NCBI GenBank assembly: GCA_001799575.1
Contig: MGTT01000016.1
Coordinates: 1-64,000 of the forward strand
Reading direction: 5' to 3'
Origin: Elusimicrobia bacterium GWA2_56_46
GTDB taxonomy: Bacteria > Elusimicrobiota > Elusimicrobia > Elusimicrobiales > UBA9959
Length of the DNA: 64,000 nt
Below are positions 40,624 through 49,366 of the stretch, piece after piece (position 1 is the stretch's first letter; each line of letters begins with the position of its first letter). The translations under genes were made by a program, and so were the position numbers. The notes beneath the pieces were generated by a model. It did not search any database. It had not been told where the DNA came from and saw only the letters and a list, made by a program, of their open reading frames with translations.

Positions 40624-40790
40624 CTATAATTTGGGATACCACAAAGCCTGATGGTGTGCTGCGAAAATGTATGGATGTTTCACGGCTAAATGCCTTGGGC
40701 TACCTACTCCCAAATGTTATTGCGAGACGGAATGAGACAACGATAGAAGAATATAGGACGCTAACTTCATCCCGAAGGCTTATCCAGTGA
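40605..40790 (+). pseudogene. C-terminal fragment of a GDP-L-fucose synthase
   Basis: The frame contains IIWDTTKPDGVLRKCMDVSR and LNALGY, matching the C-terminal tail of GDP-fucose synthases (WDTSKPDGTPRKLMDVSRL-type). About 85 percent of the gene is missing at the 5' side and the last residues are scrambled after LGYLLPNV. The fucose-synthase-like gene at 3282 ends differently, so this came from another copy. It abuts the GTG start of the flippase at 40787 and sits at a recombination seam between two gene sets. Confidence 0.72.
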
Positions 40791-42280
40791 GCAATCGATT
40801 CCATATCATAAAAGATGTCTTCCATTACAGTGCTAGTGCGTATATATCGCAGGCTATAGGTCTCGTCTCGGGTTTTTGGGTCGCCCGGTTGCTGGGGCCT
40901 CATGATTATGGAGTTTTGAATGCGGTTTTATTAGTTTTAGCATATGGAGCTTATGCGGAGTTTGGTGTGCTTTCTGCAATGGGACGTGATCTCCCTTTAT
41001 GTTTAGGACAAGGTGATTTACAAAAAGCTGCGGCTGTTGATAGTGCTGCTCGGTACACCACAATCTGTGGATCTATTGTCGCATCCATGGTTGTGTTTGC
41101 ATTTTCCTTTTTACCGGGCCATACATTAATGATGGTTTTTGGATTACGGGCCATGGCGGTAGTCCTAATCCTGCAGCAAGTTTATACTTATCACCGAGTT
41201 GTACTGCGTTCCCGTAATCATTTCAAGGAGCTAAGCCAGCAGCAAGTTTTGTTTGCCATAACTAGCGGAGGGCTAGCAGTATTGTTTGTGGTTTTTGGGG
41301 GTTTAGAGGGACGACTGATTGCCGCAATTCTGGCTCAAGCAGTAATTGTAATATACGCTTTATATCGTAATCCTTGGCAGCCAGTGCCGAAATTTAATCT
41401 ATCTTTTTCATGGTCGTTAACGCGCGTAGGCGTCCCCATCTTAGTTTCCGGTTTTATAATAACAATGTTAATGTCCATTGACCGCCTTATGGTCATCACT
41501 TTTCTAGACGCGACACAATTAGGATATCTGGGGCTGGCGCTTCTGTTGGTAGGTGTAATATCTCTGATACCGGCAACGGCAAGCCAGGTTTTATATCCTC
41601 GGATCAACTATCACTTCGGCAATACAGGAAGGAATATCGAAGCGCTACGATCGTATGTCCTCGTGCCACCCGTGATTCTAAGTGCCTTATTACCCTTGGT
41701 AATAGGACCGTTGTATCTAATCCTGCCATTTGTTGTTAAGACTTTTCTTCCGGCTTACGCTCCCGGCATTGCTGCTGCCAGGATTGTTGCGGTAGGGATT
41801 TTTTTTTACGGCATTCTGGGCTTAACCGATTACTTTTTAGTGACTACCGGCAAATTGAAACAATATGCCCTTTTCGGCTGTATTGCGCTTGTTTTCGATA
41901 TAGCTCTGGATTTTTTATTTATACGTATGGGTTATGGAATCAAAGGCGTAGCGCTTGGTGGGACGCTACTTACCTATTTCCTTTATTCATGTATTGTAAT
42001 CGGGTATGCCTTATCCCATTATGTAAGGGAATTTCGGGATTGGATTCGGTTTTTCTCTCGACTATGGGCGCCATTTGTCTATATGTTAGTATTGTTGTGG
42101 TCTGCTGAAAAGTTGGTGGATTATCTGACTTCTTCTGCTCCGTACGCTGACACGCTATTAACCGCAGGAGCCAAAGTTATTGTGTATTTACTCGGGTGTC
42201 TACCACTCATTTATATCGTTGCTAAAAAACTAAAACTGGATTTTTCTCGAGCAAGTCTCGCACATCTCGGTATTGTGTGA
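40787..42280 (+). CDS. Wzx-like oligosaccharide flippase (second copy)
   Basis: A 497-residue protein with about 14 transmembrane helices, MATE/PST fold. The early SAYISQAIGLVSGFWVARLL and LGPHDYGVLN are the usual N-terminal flippase segments. It is unlike the first flippase at 11244 in sequence and in its A+T-richer codons. It starts with GTG overlapping the end of the fucose synthase fragment. It would export the repeat unit built by the transferases of this second module. The two flippases may serve different polymers. Confidence 0.82.
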   Translation: MSNRFHIIKDVFHYSASAYISQAIGLVSGFWVARLLGPHDYGVLNAVLLVLAYGAYAEFGVLSAMGRDLPLCLGQGDLQKAAAVDSAARYTTICGSIVASMVVFAFSFLPGHTLMMVFGLRAMAVVLILQQVYTYHRVVLRSRNHFKELSQQQVLFAITSGGLAVLFVVFGGLEGRLIAAILAQAVIVIYALYRNPWQPVPKFNLSFSWSLTRVGVPILVSGFIITMLMSIDRLMVITFLDATQLGYLGLALLLVGVISLIPATASQVLYPRINYHFGNTGRNIEALRSYVLVPPVILSALLPLVIGPLYLILPFVVKTFLPAYAPGIAAARIVAVGIFFYGILGLTDYFLVTTGKLKQYALFGCIALVFDIALDFLFIRMGYGIKGVALGGTLLTYFLYSCIVIGYALSHYVREFRDWIRFFSRLWAPFVYMLVLLWSAEKLVDYLTSSAPYADTLLTAGAKVIVYLLGCLPLIYIVAKKLKLDFSRASLAHLGIV

Positions 42281-42363
42281 TGAATTGCTGTCGTAAGCTT
42301 TTATGAAACGACTGACTGACGAGAAAGTGTTTAAATCAGTATGGACTTCTCTGAGGCTGCAAA

Positions 42364-43914
42364 ATGGATAGTAAACAACTAGTTGATATTCTCCGTGAGT
42401 CTTCTGACCTAGTATCGAAGTTGGGTGATATCCGATTGTCGGATAATCGTAAGCTCTCTTCGGTTCTTGATATCGATGGTATTCAGTTTTGGGATGCCAT
42501 AGCGGTTGAGGTAGCCCTATATCATTTGCCAAGGGTGTTGGATCCTACAAAAAAGAACTGGTTGTTCGCGCGGAAGGCGCTGTCGATGTTTAGAACAGCA
42601 GTTTCCGGGATGCGCAGCCGCTTATTATTGCGTGGAACGTTAAGTGATCATAAAAATTGGCCGAAGCGGCCGATAGTGTTTTTGGGATTCACCGATTACA
42701 TCTACAGGGATGTCCTAAAACCTGTAGTTGAAAGGATGAAGACCAGAGGCGATATTCGAATATGCGCCATACATTCGGATCGTGGGCGCAAAAAGAGCGA
42801 TGGGAGAATGTCGATATGGGATTATTTAGATGATGGCGTAAAACTTCGCGCGGATACTGTGCGTAGGCAACTATGTTCGATTAAGAAACTTCTGACGGCT
42901 GACGATGTTTCACGTGCTTTATCATCGACTCAGTATGGGCATGAGGCTAAACGGATATATGGTTTACTAGAATGGATTCTTGGAGATCGGTTGCCGGCGC
43001 TCGTTGAGGAAGCTTTAATAGCAAAGAACGTTGTTGTCGATTTAAGGCCGCAACTGATCGTATCTCCGGATGTCGCGGATTTCCGCACCCGGGTGTATCT
43101 TCTTTTTGGTAAGAGGCGCGGGATACCATTGCTTGATGTCCAGTTCGGTGCATATGCCGATGAGGCCGTGGAATGGAGATTTTTCTTGGCGGATCGGGTT
43201 GCCGTGTGGGGGAAGGAGTCAATGCGGGTCCTTGCAACCCATGGTGTTCCATATGGACAAATGTCTATTACCGGTTCCCCAAAACATGATGGACTTTTTA
43301 GATATTCAACTGATGATATTCAAAGGACGCGTGTGAGATTGGGTGTTCGGAAAGATCAGACAATGGTTGTGTTTGCTTCTACGCACTTTGGCAACGAAAA
43401 GGAAGAACAAGATATTTATAATTCTTTGGAAAAGTCGATATTTAAGGCGGCAAGTCAGACTCCGGGGATGTATCTTGTTGTGAAACCTCACCCTCTCTTA
43501 AGCATGAACAAAACAAGAAATCTTGAGAAGGGAGGCAAGAGCATTGTGTTTGTTGACCCAAAAGAAAATATTACCGACCTGATCGCGGCTTCTGATGCCG
43601 TCGTGCTTGTCGGTTCGACTGCAACGTTTGATTCTTTGATCGCAAATAAGTTAACGATCTGTCCTGCTTTTTTGGGTTGGACATGGAATAAAGCGTATGA
43701 AGATACTGGCGCTGTCCTGGTCCCGCGCACCGAAGATGAGCTTGTGAAGGTGTTCAAAGCGGTATGCAGCGCCGAAAGCAGAGATATCTTGAACGATTTA
43801 GCGCCTGCGAGGCAAAGTTTACTCGACAAACACATATATATGCCGGATGGCCAGGCTGCGGCAAGAATTGAGTCAATTGCGCTTCAAATGGCTGGAAATC
43901 ACTTGAATCAATAA
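42364..43914 (+). CDS. GT-B-like surface polysaccharide transferase, family uncertain
   Basis: A 516-residue soluble protein. The N-terminal half is helical and unassigned. The C-terminal half reads like a GT-B domain of the CDP-glycerol glycerophosphotransferase / capsule transferase group: VAVWGKESMRVLATHGVP, ITGSPKHDGL, VVFASTHFG, VKPHPL and AASDAVVLVGSTATFDSL. The KPHP and GSTxxxD motifs resemble those of poly-glycerolphosphate and sialic-type transferases. It could therefore be the nonulosonate transferase missing from the window, but this is a guess. Located between flippase and methyltransferase genes. Codon use is A+T-rich. Confidence 0.55.
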   Translation: MDSKQLVDILRESSDLVSKLGDIRLSDNRKLSSVLDIDGIQFWDAIAVEVALYHLPRVLDPTKKNWLFARKALSMFRTAVSGMRSRLLLRGTLSDHKNWPKRPIVFLGFTDYIYRDVLKPVVERMKTRGDIRICAIHSDRGRKKSDGRMSIWDYLDDGVKLRADTVRRQLCSIKKLLTADDVSRALSSTQYGHEAKRIYGLLEWILGDRLPALVEEALIAKNVVVDLRPQLIVSPDVADFRTRVYLLFGKRRGIPLLDVQFGAYADEAVEWRFFLADRVAVWGKESMRVLATHGVPYGQMSITGSPKHDGLFRYSTDDIQRTRVRLGVRKDQTMVVFASTHFGNEKEEQDIYNSLEKSIFKAASQTPGMYLVVKPHPLLSMNKTRNLEKGGKSIVFVDPKENITDLIAASDAVVLVGSTATFDSLIANKLTICPAFLGWTWNKAYEDTGAVLVPRTEDELVKVFKAVCSAESRDILNDLAPARQSLLDKHIYMPDGQAAARIESIALQMAGNHLNQ

Positions 43915-43938
43915 TCATTACAGTAGGAGGCGACCGTC

Positions 43939-44892
43939 GTGACGTACAACATAGATGAAATGAAATCTTTAGAGGCCGAATTCTTTGATAGGAGCGCACA
44001 TAAGCGCACTGTCTTTGGCCAGATCCCATATGAAGCCGATATACGCCGCGCAACACGGTTTATCCCTTCATCCCCTGATCAGGAGGCGATCGATCCTAAA
44101 ATGACAAATTTGCTTGAAGGAAAGTTTCGTGATCGTCTGATTGATCATGTTGCGCATCGTTTTGGTGGAAAAGTGCTGGATATCTGCTGCGGCCCGGGCT
44201 GGCTGGCGCTTGAACTTGGCAGACACGGTCAGGTAGTCGATGCCTACGACTTATCACCTAAGGCGATCGAGTTGGCAAAACGTATGCTGGAGGAAAATCC
44301 TTACAAAGATGGCTTTGGCAGCGTGACCTATCATCTTGAAGATGTGACTTCTTTGGATCTGGGCACAGAAACGATCGATTCCATATCCGGCTGGTCGGCC
44401 TTTCATCATTTGCCGGACTTGACATCATTTATGGATCGAGTTCATCAGGCTCTCAAACCGGGCGGTATTGTGGCCACATACGATGACTTGCCGGTGCAGC
44501 GTTTGAGTATATGGCTTGGACGTTTTTTTAGGTTACTTTTGCCGACCTGTGATCGTACTTATCGGCAGAAAATTAGCGATTCAATCCGTCGTATCCTGGG
44601 AATCACCAAAGAGAACCCGGAATACTTTACCCCCATGGAAGAGGTCGCTGCTAAAGATAAATCCGTGTTCGATTTCGCAAATCACTTGTATGATGAATAT
44701 GATATTCTATACGACGTTCGTTTTAATGCCTTTGCGTGTGGTCCAGCTATGACAATCAAAGGGCCCGATTGGTTTCGTTATCTTATGGCGCAAATGATAA
44801 TCGGGCTCGACCGCGCTTTATGCCGTGTCGGAATTTGCAAAGGTATTTTGCGTATAATAATCGCCCGGAAGCGCGGTAAAGATAAAAGGTAG
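43939..44892 (+). CDS. Class I SAM-dependent methyltransferase
   Basis: A 317-residue protein, GTG start with AGGAGG at 43925-43930 eight bases upstream, the strongest ribosome site in this module. Motif I is VLDICCGPGWLALELGRHG (about 75-93) with the acidic residue AYDLS after strand 2; HLPDLTSFMDRVHQALKPGG is the post-motif III loop of Methyltransf_11. The N-terminal 60 residues (EAEFFDRSAHKR) are typical of methyltransferases acting on lipids or glycans. Target unknown; a neighbour of GT genes, so probably glycan O- or N-methylation. Confidence 0.78.
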   Translation: MTYNIDEMKSLEAEFFDRSAHKRTVFGQIPYEADIRRATRFIPSSPDQEAIDPKMTNLLEGKFRDRLIDHVAHRFGGKVLDICCGPGWLALELGRHGQVVDAYDLSPKAIELAKRMLEENPYKDGFGSVTYHLEDVTSLDLGTETIDSISGWSAFHHLPDLTSFMDRVHQALKPGGIVATYDDLPVQRLSIWLGRFFRLLLPTCDRTYRQKISDSIRRILGITKENPEYFTPMEEVAAKDKSVFDFANHLYDEYDILYDVRFNAFACGPAMTIKGPDWFRYLMAQMIIGLDRALCRVGICKGILRIIIARKRGKDKR

Positions 44893-44943
44893 TCTTTTTT
44901 ATGTTTCAGAATTTTTACAAATGCGGAATATTAAGGGCTAAAG

Positions 44944-46182
44944 GTGAAAGATATGTATACAGAAGCTGAAAAATGCCGGATTTGCGACCAGACTAATTTC
45001 ATTACGGTTCTTTCTATGGGGGAACAGTTTCTTACAGGTGTATTCCCTAAATCTTGTGATGAAAAGATAACTAAAGGGCCGTTGGACCTTGTTTGGTGCT
45101 CTAATTGCGGTCTTTTACAGATGAAGCACTCCTATAATCTTGAGGAGATGTATGGCGAAAACTATGGCTACCGTTCGGGGCTGAACAGCTCAATGGTGCG
45201 GCATTTAGAGCAAAAAATACATGGGTTAGAGAGATTAGTTAAATTAACGGATAGTGACCTGGTTGTAGATATAGGCAGCAATGACGCCACCTCCCTGAAA
45301 GCGTACACCGGCCAGCACCGCAAAGTGGGAATAGATCCTACCGGCAAGAAGTTTAAGGAGTACTACACAAAGGGTATTTCGTTAATCCCCGATTTCTTTT
45401 CCGCCGCCGCTTTCCGGAAACTATTCCCGAATGAAAAAGCTAAAATTGTCACTTCAATAGCCATGTTCTACGATTTAGACCGCCCGAAAGATTTTGTAAG
45501 AGATATTGAATCGGTCCTTGCTGACGATGGGGTTTGGCATTTTGAACAGAGCTATATGCCAAGTATGCTTCGCACTAACTCCTACGATACTATCTGCCAT
45601 GAGCATCTGGAGTTTTACTCGTTTAAGGTCGTAAAAAACCTGCTTGAGAGCTGCGGCCTCCGTGTCATTGACGTGCAGATGAACGCTGTTAACGGCGGAA
45701 GTTTTGCCGTTACGGCCTGTAAGAAAGCCGCTTTTTATAGATCAAATACCGCTATTTTGCAATGGATGATAAAACAGGAAGATGATATGGGGTTGGATAC
45801 CCCAAAACCATATCGAGAATTAGAGGAAAGGGTGTTCAGGCACAGAAAGAACCTCATGGACTTGGTGGAATCCCTTGTGGCGGACGGTAAAAAGATTATT
45901 GGCTATGGCGCCAGTACTAAGGGGAATGTACTACTTCAGTTCTGCGGGTTTACTACCAAACATATAAGTTGTATCGCGGAGGTAAATAAAGAGAAGTTCG
46001 GCGCCTACACTCCGGGGACCAATATCCCGATCGTTTCAGAAAAAGAAGCGCGCGATATGCGGCCGGATTATTTTTTGGTTTTGCCCTGGCATTTTAAGCA
46101 TGGAATCTTGGAGCGGGAAAAGGAATACATGATGCAGGGCGGCAAATTTATATTCCCTTTGCCCGAAATCGAGATAGTCTAA
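44944..46182 (+). CDS. Zn-binding NDP-sugar C-methyltransferase-like protein
   Basis: A 412-residue enzyme with the three-part layout of sugar C-methyltransferases such as TylC3 and NovU-type enzymes. An N-terminal zinc-binding domain has Cys pairs (KCRICDQ, WCSNCGLLQ); a middle SAM domain has VVDIGSNDATSLKAY; a C-terminal C-methyltransferase domain has GYGASTKGNVLLQF and a nucleotide-like fold. ICHEHLEFYSFK includes the His/Glu/Tyr of the active site. It would add a methyl group to C3 of a 4-keto-sugar, making a branched sugar. Located between another methyltransferase and a giant membrane protein. Confidence 0.82.
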   Translation: MKDMYTEAEKCRICDQTNFITVLSMGEQFLTGVFPKSCDEKITKGPLDLVWCSNCGLLQMKHSYNLEEMYGENYGYRSGLNSSMVRHLEQKIHGLERLVKLTDSDLVVDIGSNDATSLKAYTGQHRKVGIDPTGKKFKEYYTKGISLIPDFFSAAAFRKLFPNEKAKIVTSIAMFYDLDRPKDFVRDIESVLADDGVWHFEQSYMPSMLRTNSYDTICHEHLEFYSFKVVKNLLESCGLRVIDVQMNAVNGGSFAVTACKKAAFYRSNTAILQWMIKQEDDMGLDTPKPYRELEERVFRHRKNLMDLVESLVADGKKIIGYGASTKGNVLLQFCGFTTKHISCIAEVNKEKFGAYTPGTNIPIVSEKEARDMRPDYFLVLPWHFKHGILEREKEYMMQGGKFIFPLPEIEIV

Positions 46183-46232
46183 CAGTTCACGTTCTTTCAG
46201 GGATGCTCCCCAATAGATGTCGGTGAATTGCA

Positions 46233-49232
46233 ATGTCTAAATACTTAAACTATTTAAAATACGTAATTCTAGCGGTCGGCATATCGATGTCGTTATATTA
46301 TCTTTGCTCATATGCTAATTCAGTTAAGCTTGAGCCGGGAATTCCAAAAACTATATGGGTGAGATCGCAAAACGGGAATGACGACACCGCGCGGCTTAAT
46401 GTCGGCAGCGCTGATGCCGGACACTCCGAACTCAAATATACGGTTGAAAAATATGCGCAGATCGGCATTGTTTCTTTGCCGGATGTTAACACTTTATTCT
46501 CTTCCATACATGATGGGAGAAAGATCCCGGAAATCCGCACTGCAGATGCTTTCGGCGGGCTGACAATAATCGACCACAATAAAATCTGTGATATAGACGG
46601 CCTCATAAAATCATGGGAAGTGGTGTCGCGCAATGATGAAAACGAAGTCCGGATAGCGGTATTCAAGCATAGCGCTTCAACAAATAAATATACGCTTGTA
46701 AAACGATCGGTGCCCCGCATTGCTAAAAAGGGTTTAAACACATTTTATGAAGAGTCACCTATAAGTATCAGGCAAAATGAAGTTCTTGCTTTACTGGTAA
46801 TGAAGCCCATTGCTGCTAATAAAGTGTTTTACAATGAGATGGCAGAAGTCGTAACTTATCCGGGTTTCCCAAAGAGCTTTGATAAACCAGTGGCTTCGAT
46901 AGAAATGAGTCGTGGCAGCTTTTCGTATTCTGCCCGGATCTATATCGGTAGCGAGTCCGGCAAGATATCAAATCCGATCAAGAATCCTATCTCAATAAAA
47001 CTTCCTCCGGTCGTTGTGTATGACCATTTGTCCTGGTATAAATTTACCTTTATCTCGGATGCAGGGGCGTTTTCTTTGCTGCCAAGTATGGCGGCTATGT
47101 TGCTGAATGCAAACCCCTTTATTGGTTTGGCAGCGGGCGTCGGAAACCCTTGGACGCCTGCAGCATTTTCATGGATTCCTACGATTCTGATGCTTCTGTT
47201 GTTCACCTCCGTTTCAAGCCTGCTTTTCGTTAAGGCGCAAGAGCGATATCCGTTGGTTATTGCAACAGCAGGCTTGCTTGCACTTTTTGCTTTGGCCAGA
47301 TATCTGGGGCACAGTTTCCCCGGAGCACAGTTTGTCGCTATCTTCGCGGCTTTTATTATGGTTTTGCTTCTTCCCGGCAGAATTCTAGCCAGGTATTATC
47401 CCACATATGCCAGTGAATCTGTTCCCGGACGTATCGTATTGGCTTTTGTTTGTAGTTTGATTTACTGGGTGGTGCCGGCATTCGGTCTGTTTATGGTTAA
47501 GACCAGCTATTGGCCTGCTATTGTCAGCGCGATCCTTTTGAGTATGACGCTTTTTTTACGGGCCCCGGTTTTGCCGCAAGTGGAAGTCGTGCGAGATGAC
47601 CTCTCTATCTACTGGCAAATCTTCCAGTTTGCCTTATGGAGCATAGTAGGGTTATTAGTGGGCCATACGCTTTTTTCAGCCAGATTCCAGGCAGACAGTT
47701 TTGACACTTTTCACCATATTTCGCTTGCGGCAAAATATTCCCATCTTCCTATCTCCGGCGATATCCAGGCCAACATATCAGACGTGACGATGCGGACAAT
47801 GGCTCCATACGCTTATAATATCTGGGGGCTTTTGGTTGCAATGGTCGTTAAGATCAGTGGTTTTGATATAGGAACCGTTTATTGTGCAGGGAGCGCCCTT
47901 CTGGTTCTGCTGATGTTTATCAGCCACTGGTGGTTGCTCGGCCTGTTCGTAAGCGAGAGGAAGGTACAAATATCCGCTTTCGCAATCATGATATTAATAT
48001 ATATAACGCGAACATTAGCTACTTTTACTGTTATTTTTCAAAGAACTGAATTTAACTTTATCATGTATGGGCCCTCTGTGCAGGAATTCTGTTTGTATGC
48101 GGTTTATATTGCTTTGGGGATTCGCGCCATCCAGTTCAGGCGGTTATCAGATTTGTGTGTGTTTTGCGGATTATGCTTGGCAATAGCTTTTTTCCATATG
48201 GAATTTATATTCCTAAATACGCTCGTGATATTTTTGCTTATCCTGCTATCCTTGCGTGAGCAAGGCCGGTTCCGGTTTCGCCTGGAGCATGTCTATTTGC
48301 TGATTGTAATTGCGTTAATGGGCGCTGCCGGTTTCGCCGTGACGTCACACCTGGCTTTAGGTAAGATCGCCGATGCTTCGAACGGCTGGAATAACGTTTT
48401 TTACTCTTTGCGCTATGGAAATCTGCCTGTTCTTCAAAGATTTTATCCTTTGCTTAGGGATCTTTTGAAGTTTACAAATTCGTATATATGGAATTTTTTT
48501 GCGGTCTGGGGAGGGCTGCTGCTGATAATGTTTCCGAGCAAGGAAGTGTCCGGTCGATTGTTCAACACCGCTTATTTGATCATGGTGTTAATGCTTCTTT
48601 TTAGCTATAACCCGATTTCGGACATGGTTTTTACTCCGCTTATGACAAGCTGGCCGATACAGCGTATTGAGATATATCTAAGAACTATTACGTTCATCTT
48701 TGCGGCACTGAGTATCTCGATCTGTATATTTCGAGTTGGATCCTGGGCCGGAAAATATATTAAAAACTTCAACAGGATGATATCTTTCGCTTCCCTTGTT
48801 TTGCTGGTGACGATGCTGTTAACGCGTGCGAGATGGCTGCCTCAAATGGCTTCTACGATATACGCTGCCACATATAACCAGGGAGACTACCTGGACATCA
48901 CACAGTTGGCAAATTTGCCGGAACTCAAGTTCCTTGATAAGTATTCAAAAGGCAGGTCTGTGACTATTCTAATGGAGCATCCCTACAATTATGTCATTCC
49001 GTCTCTTTCCAGGACATATTCTTACTTCCATAGCCATTATCCGCCATTTGATGCGACTATAGTGAAAAGAGAGGCTACTTGGGAAAAATGTTTAAGGGGC
49101 GAGGTGAATTGTCGGACTGAATTGCCAAAAGAGAGCGTTATGATGGTGCGCAATGCTGTGGCTGCTAAATTTGTTAAAATTGGATATAAAGAGCTCTATG
49201 TCGGAGAGATGTTCACAGTTCTTGAGATATAA
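46233..49232 (+). CDS. Very large multipass membrane protein, GT-C-like, unrecognised
   Basis: A 999-residue protein with an N-terminal membrane helix (about 7-29), an extracytoplasmic domain of about 230 residues rich in beta strands, then 12-14 transmembrane helices, and a C-terminal outer domain of about 130 residues. A loop after the mid-protein helices contains FQADSFDTFHHISLAAKY, an acidic Asp-x-Phe-Asp motif as in GT-C transferases. It may thus transfer a sugar from a polyprenyl carrier outside. I do not recognise the family. It follows the C-methyltransferase and precedes a radical SAM gene. Ends four bases before a TTG that could start the next gene. Confidence 0.55.
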   Translation: MSKYLNYLKYVILAVGISMSLYYLCSYANSVKLEPGIPKTIWVRSQNGNDDTARLNVGSADAGHSELKYTVEKYAQIGIVSLPDVNTLFSSIHDGRKIPEIRTADAFGGLTIIDHNKICDIDGLIKSWEVVSRNDENEVRIAVFKHSASTNKYTLVKRSVPRIAKKGLNTFYEESPISIRQNEVLALLVMKPIAANKVFYNEMAEVVTYPGFPKSFDKPVASIEMSRGSFSYSARIYIGSESGKISNPIKNPISIKLPPVVVYDHLSWYKFTFISDAGAFSLLPSMAAMLLNANPFIGLAAGVGNPWTPAAFSWIPTILMLLLFTSVSSLLFVKAQERYPLVIATAGLLALFALARYLGHSFPGAQFVAIFAAFIMVLLLPGRILARYYPTYASESVPGRIVLAFVCSLIYWVVPAFGLFMVKTSYWPAIVSAILLSMTLFLRAPVLPQVEVVRDDLSIYWQIFQFALWSIVGLLVGHTLFSARFQADSFDTFHHISLAAKYSHLPISGDIQANISDVTMRTMAPYAYNIWGLLVAMVVKISGFDIGTVYCAGSALLVLLMFISHWWLLGLFVSERKVQISAFAIMILIYITRTLATFTVIFQRTEFNFIMYGPSVQEFCLYAVYIALGIRAIQFRRLSDLCVFCGLCLAIAFFHMEFIFLNTLVIFLLILLSLREQGRFRFRLEHVYLLIVIALMGAAGFAVTSHLALGKIADASNGWNNVFYSLRYGNLPVLQRFYPLLRDLLKFTNSYIWNFFAVWGGLLLIMFPSKEVSGRLFNTAYLIMVLMLLFSYNPISDMVFTPLMTSWPIQRIEIYLRTITFIFAALSISICIFRVGSWAGKYIKNFNRMISFASLVLLVTMLLTRARWLPQMASTIYAATYNQGDYLDITQLANLPELKFLDKYSKGRSVTILMEHPYNYVIPSLSRTYSYFHSHYPPFDATIVKREATWEKCLRGEVNCRTELPKESVMMVRNAVAAKFVKIGYKELYVGEMFTVLEI

Positions 49233-49366
49233 CCGGGTTGTTTGAAATCCGGCCAAATCCCCTTCGATCACATTTCCTTGATGCTAGTGAGGCAGATTAT
49301 CGGTTCTGTAAGGCAGAGGGCATATGGGACCGGTGTTTGCAGGAATTTTTAAGTTGGTCGGATTAT

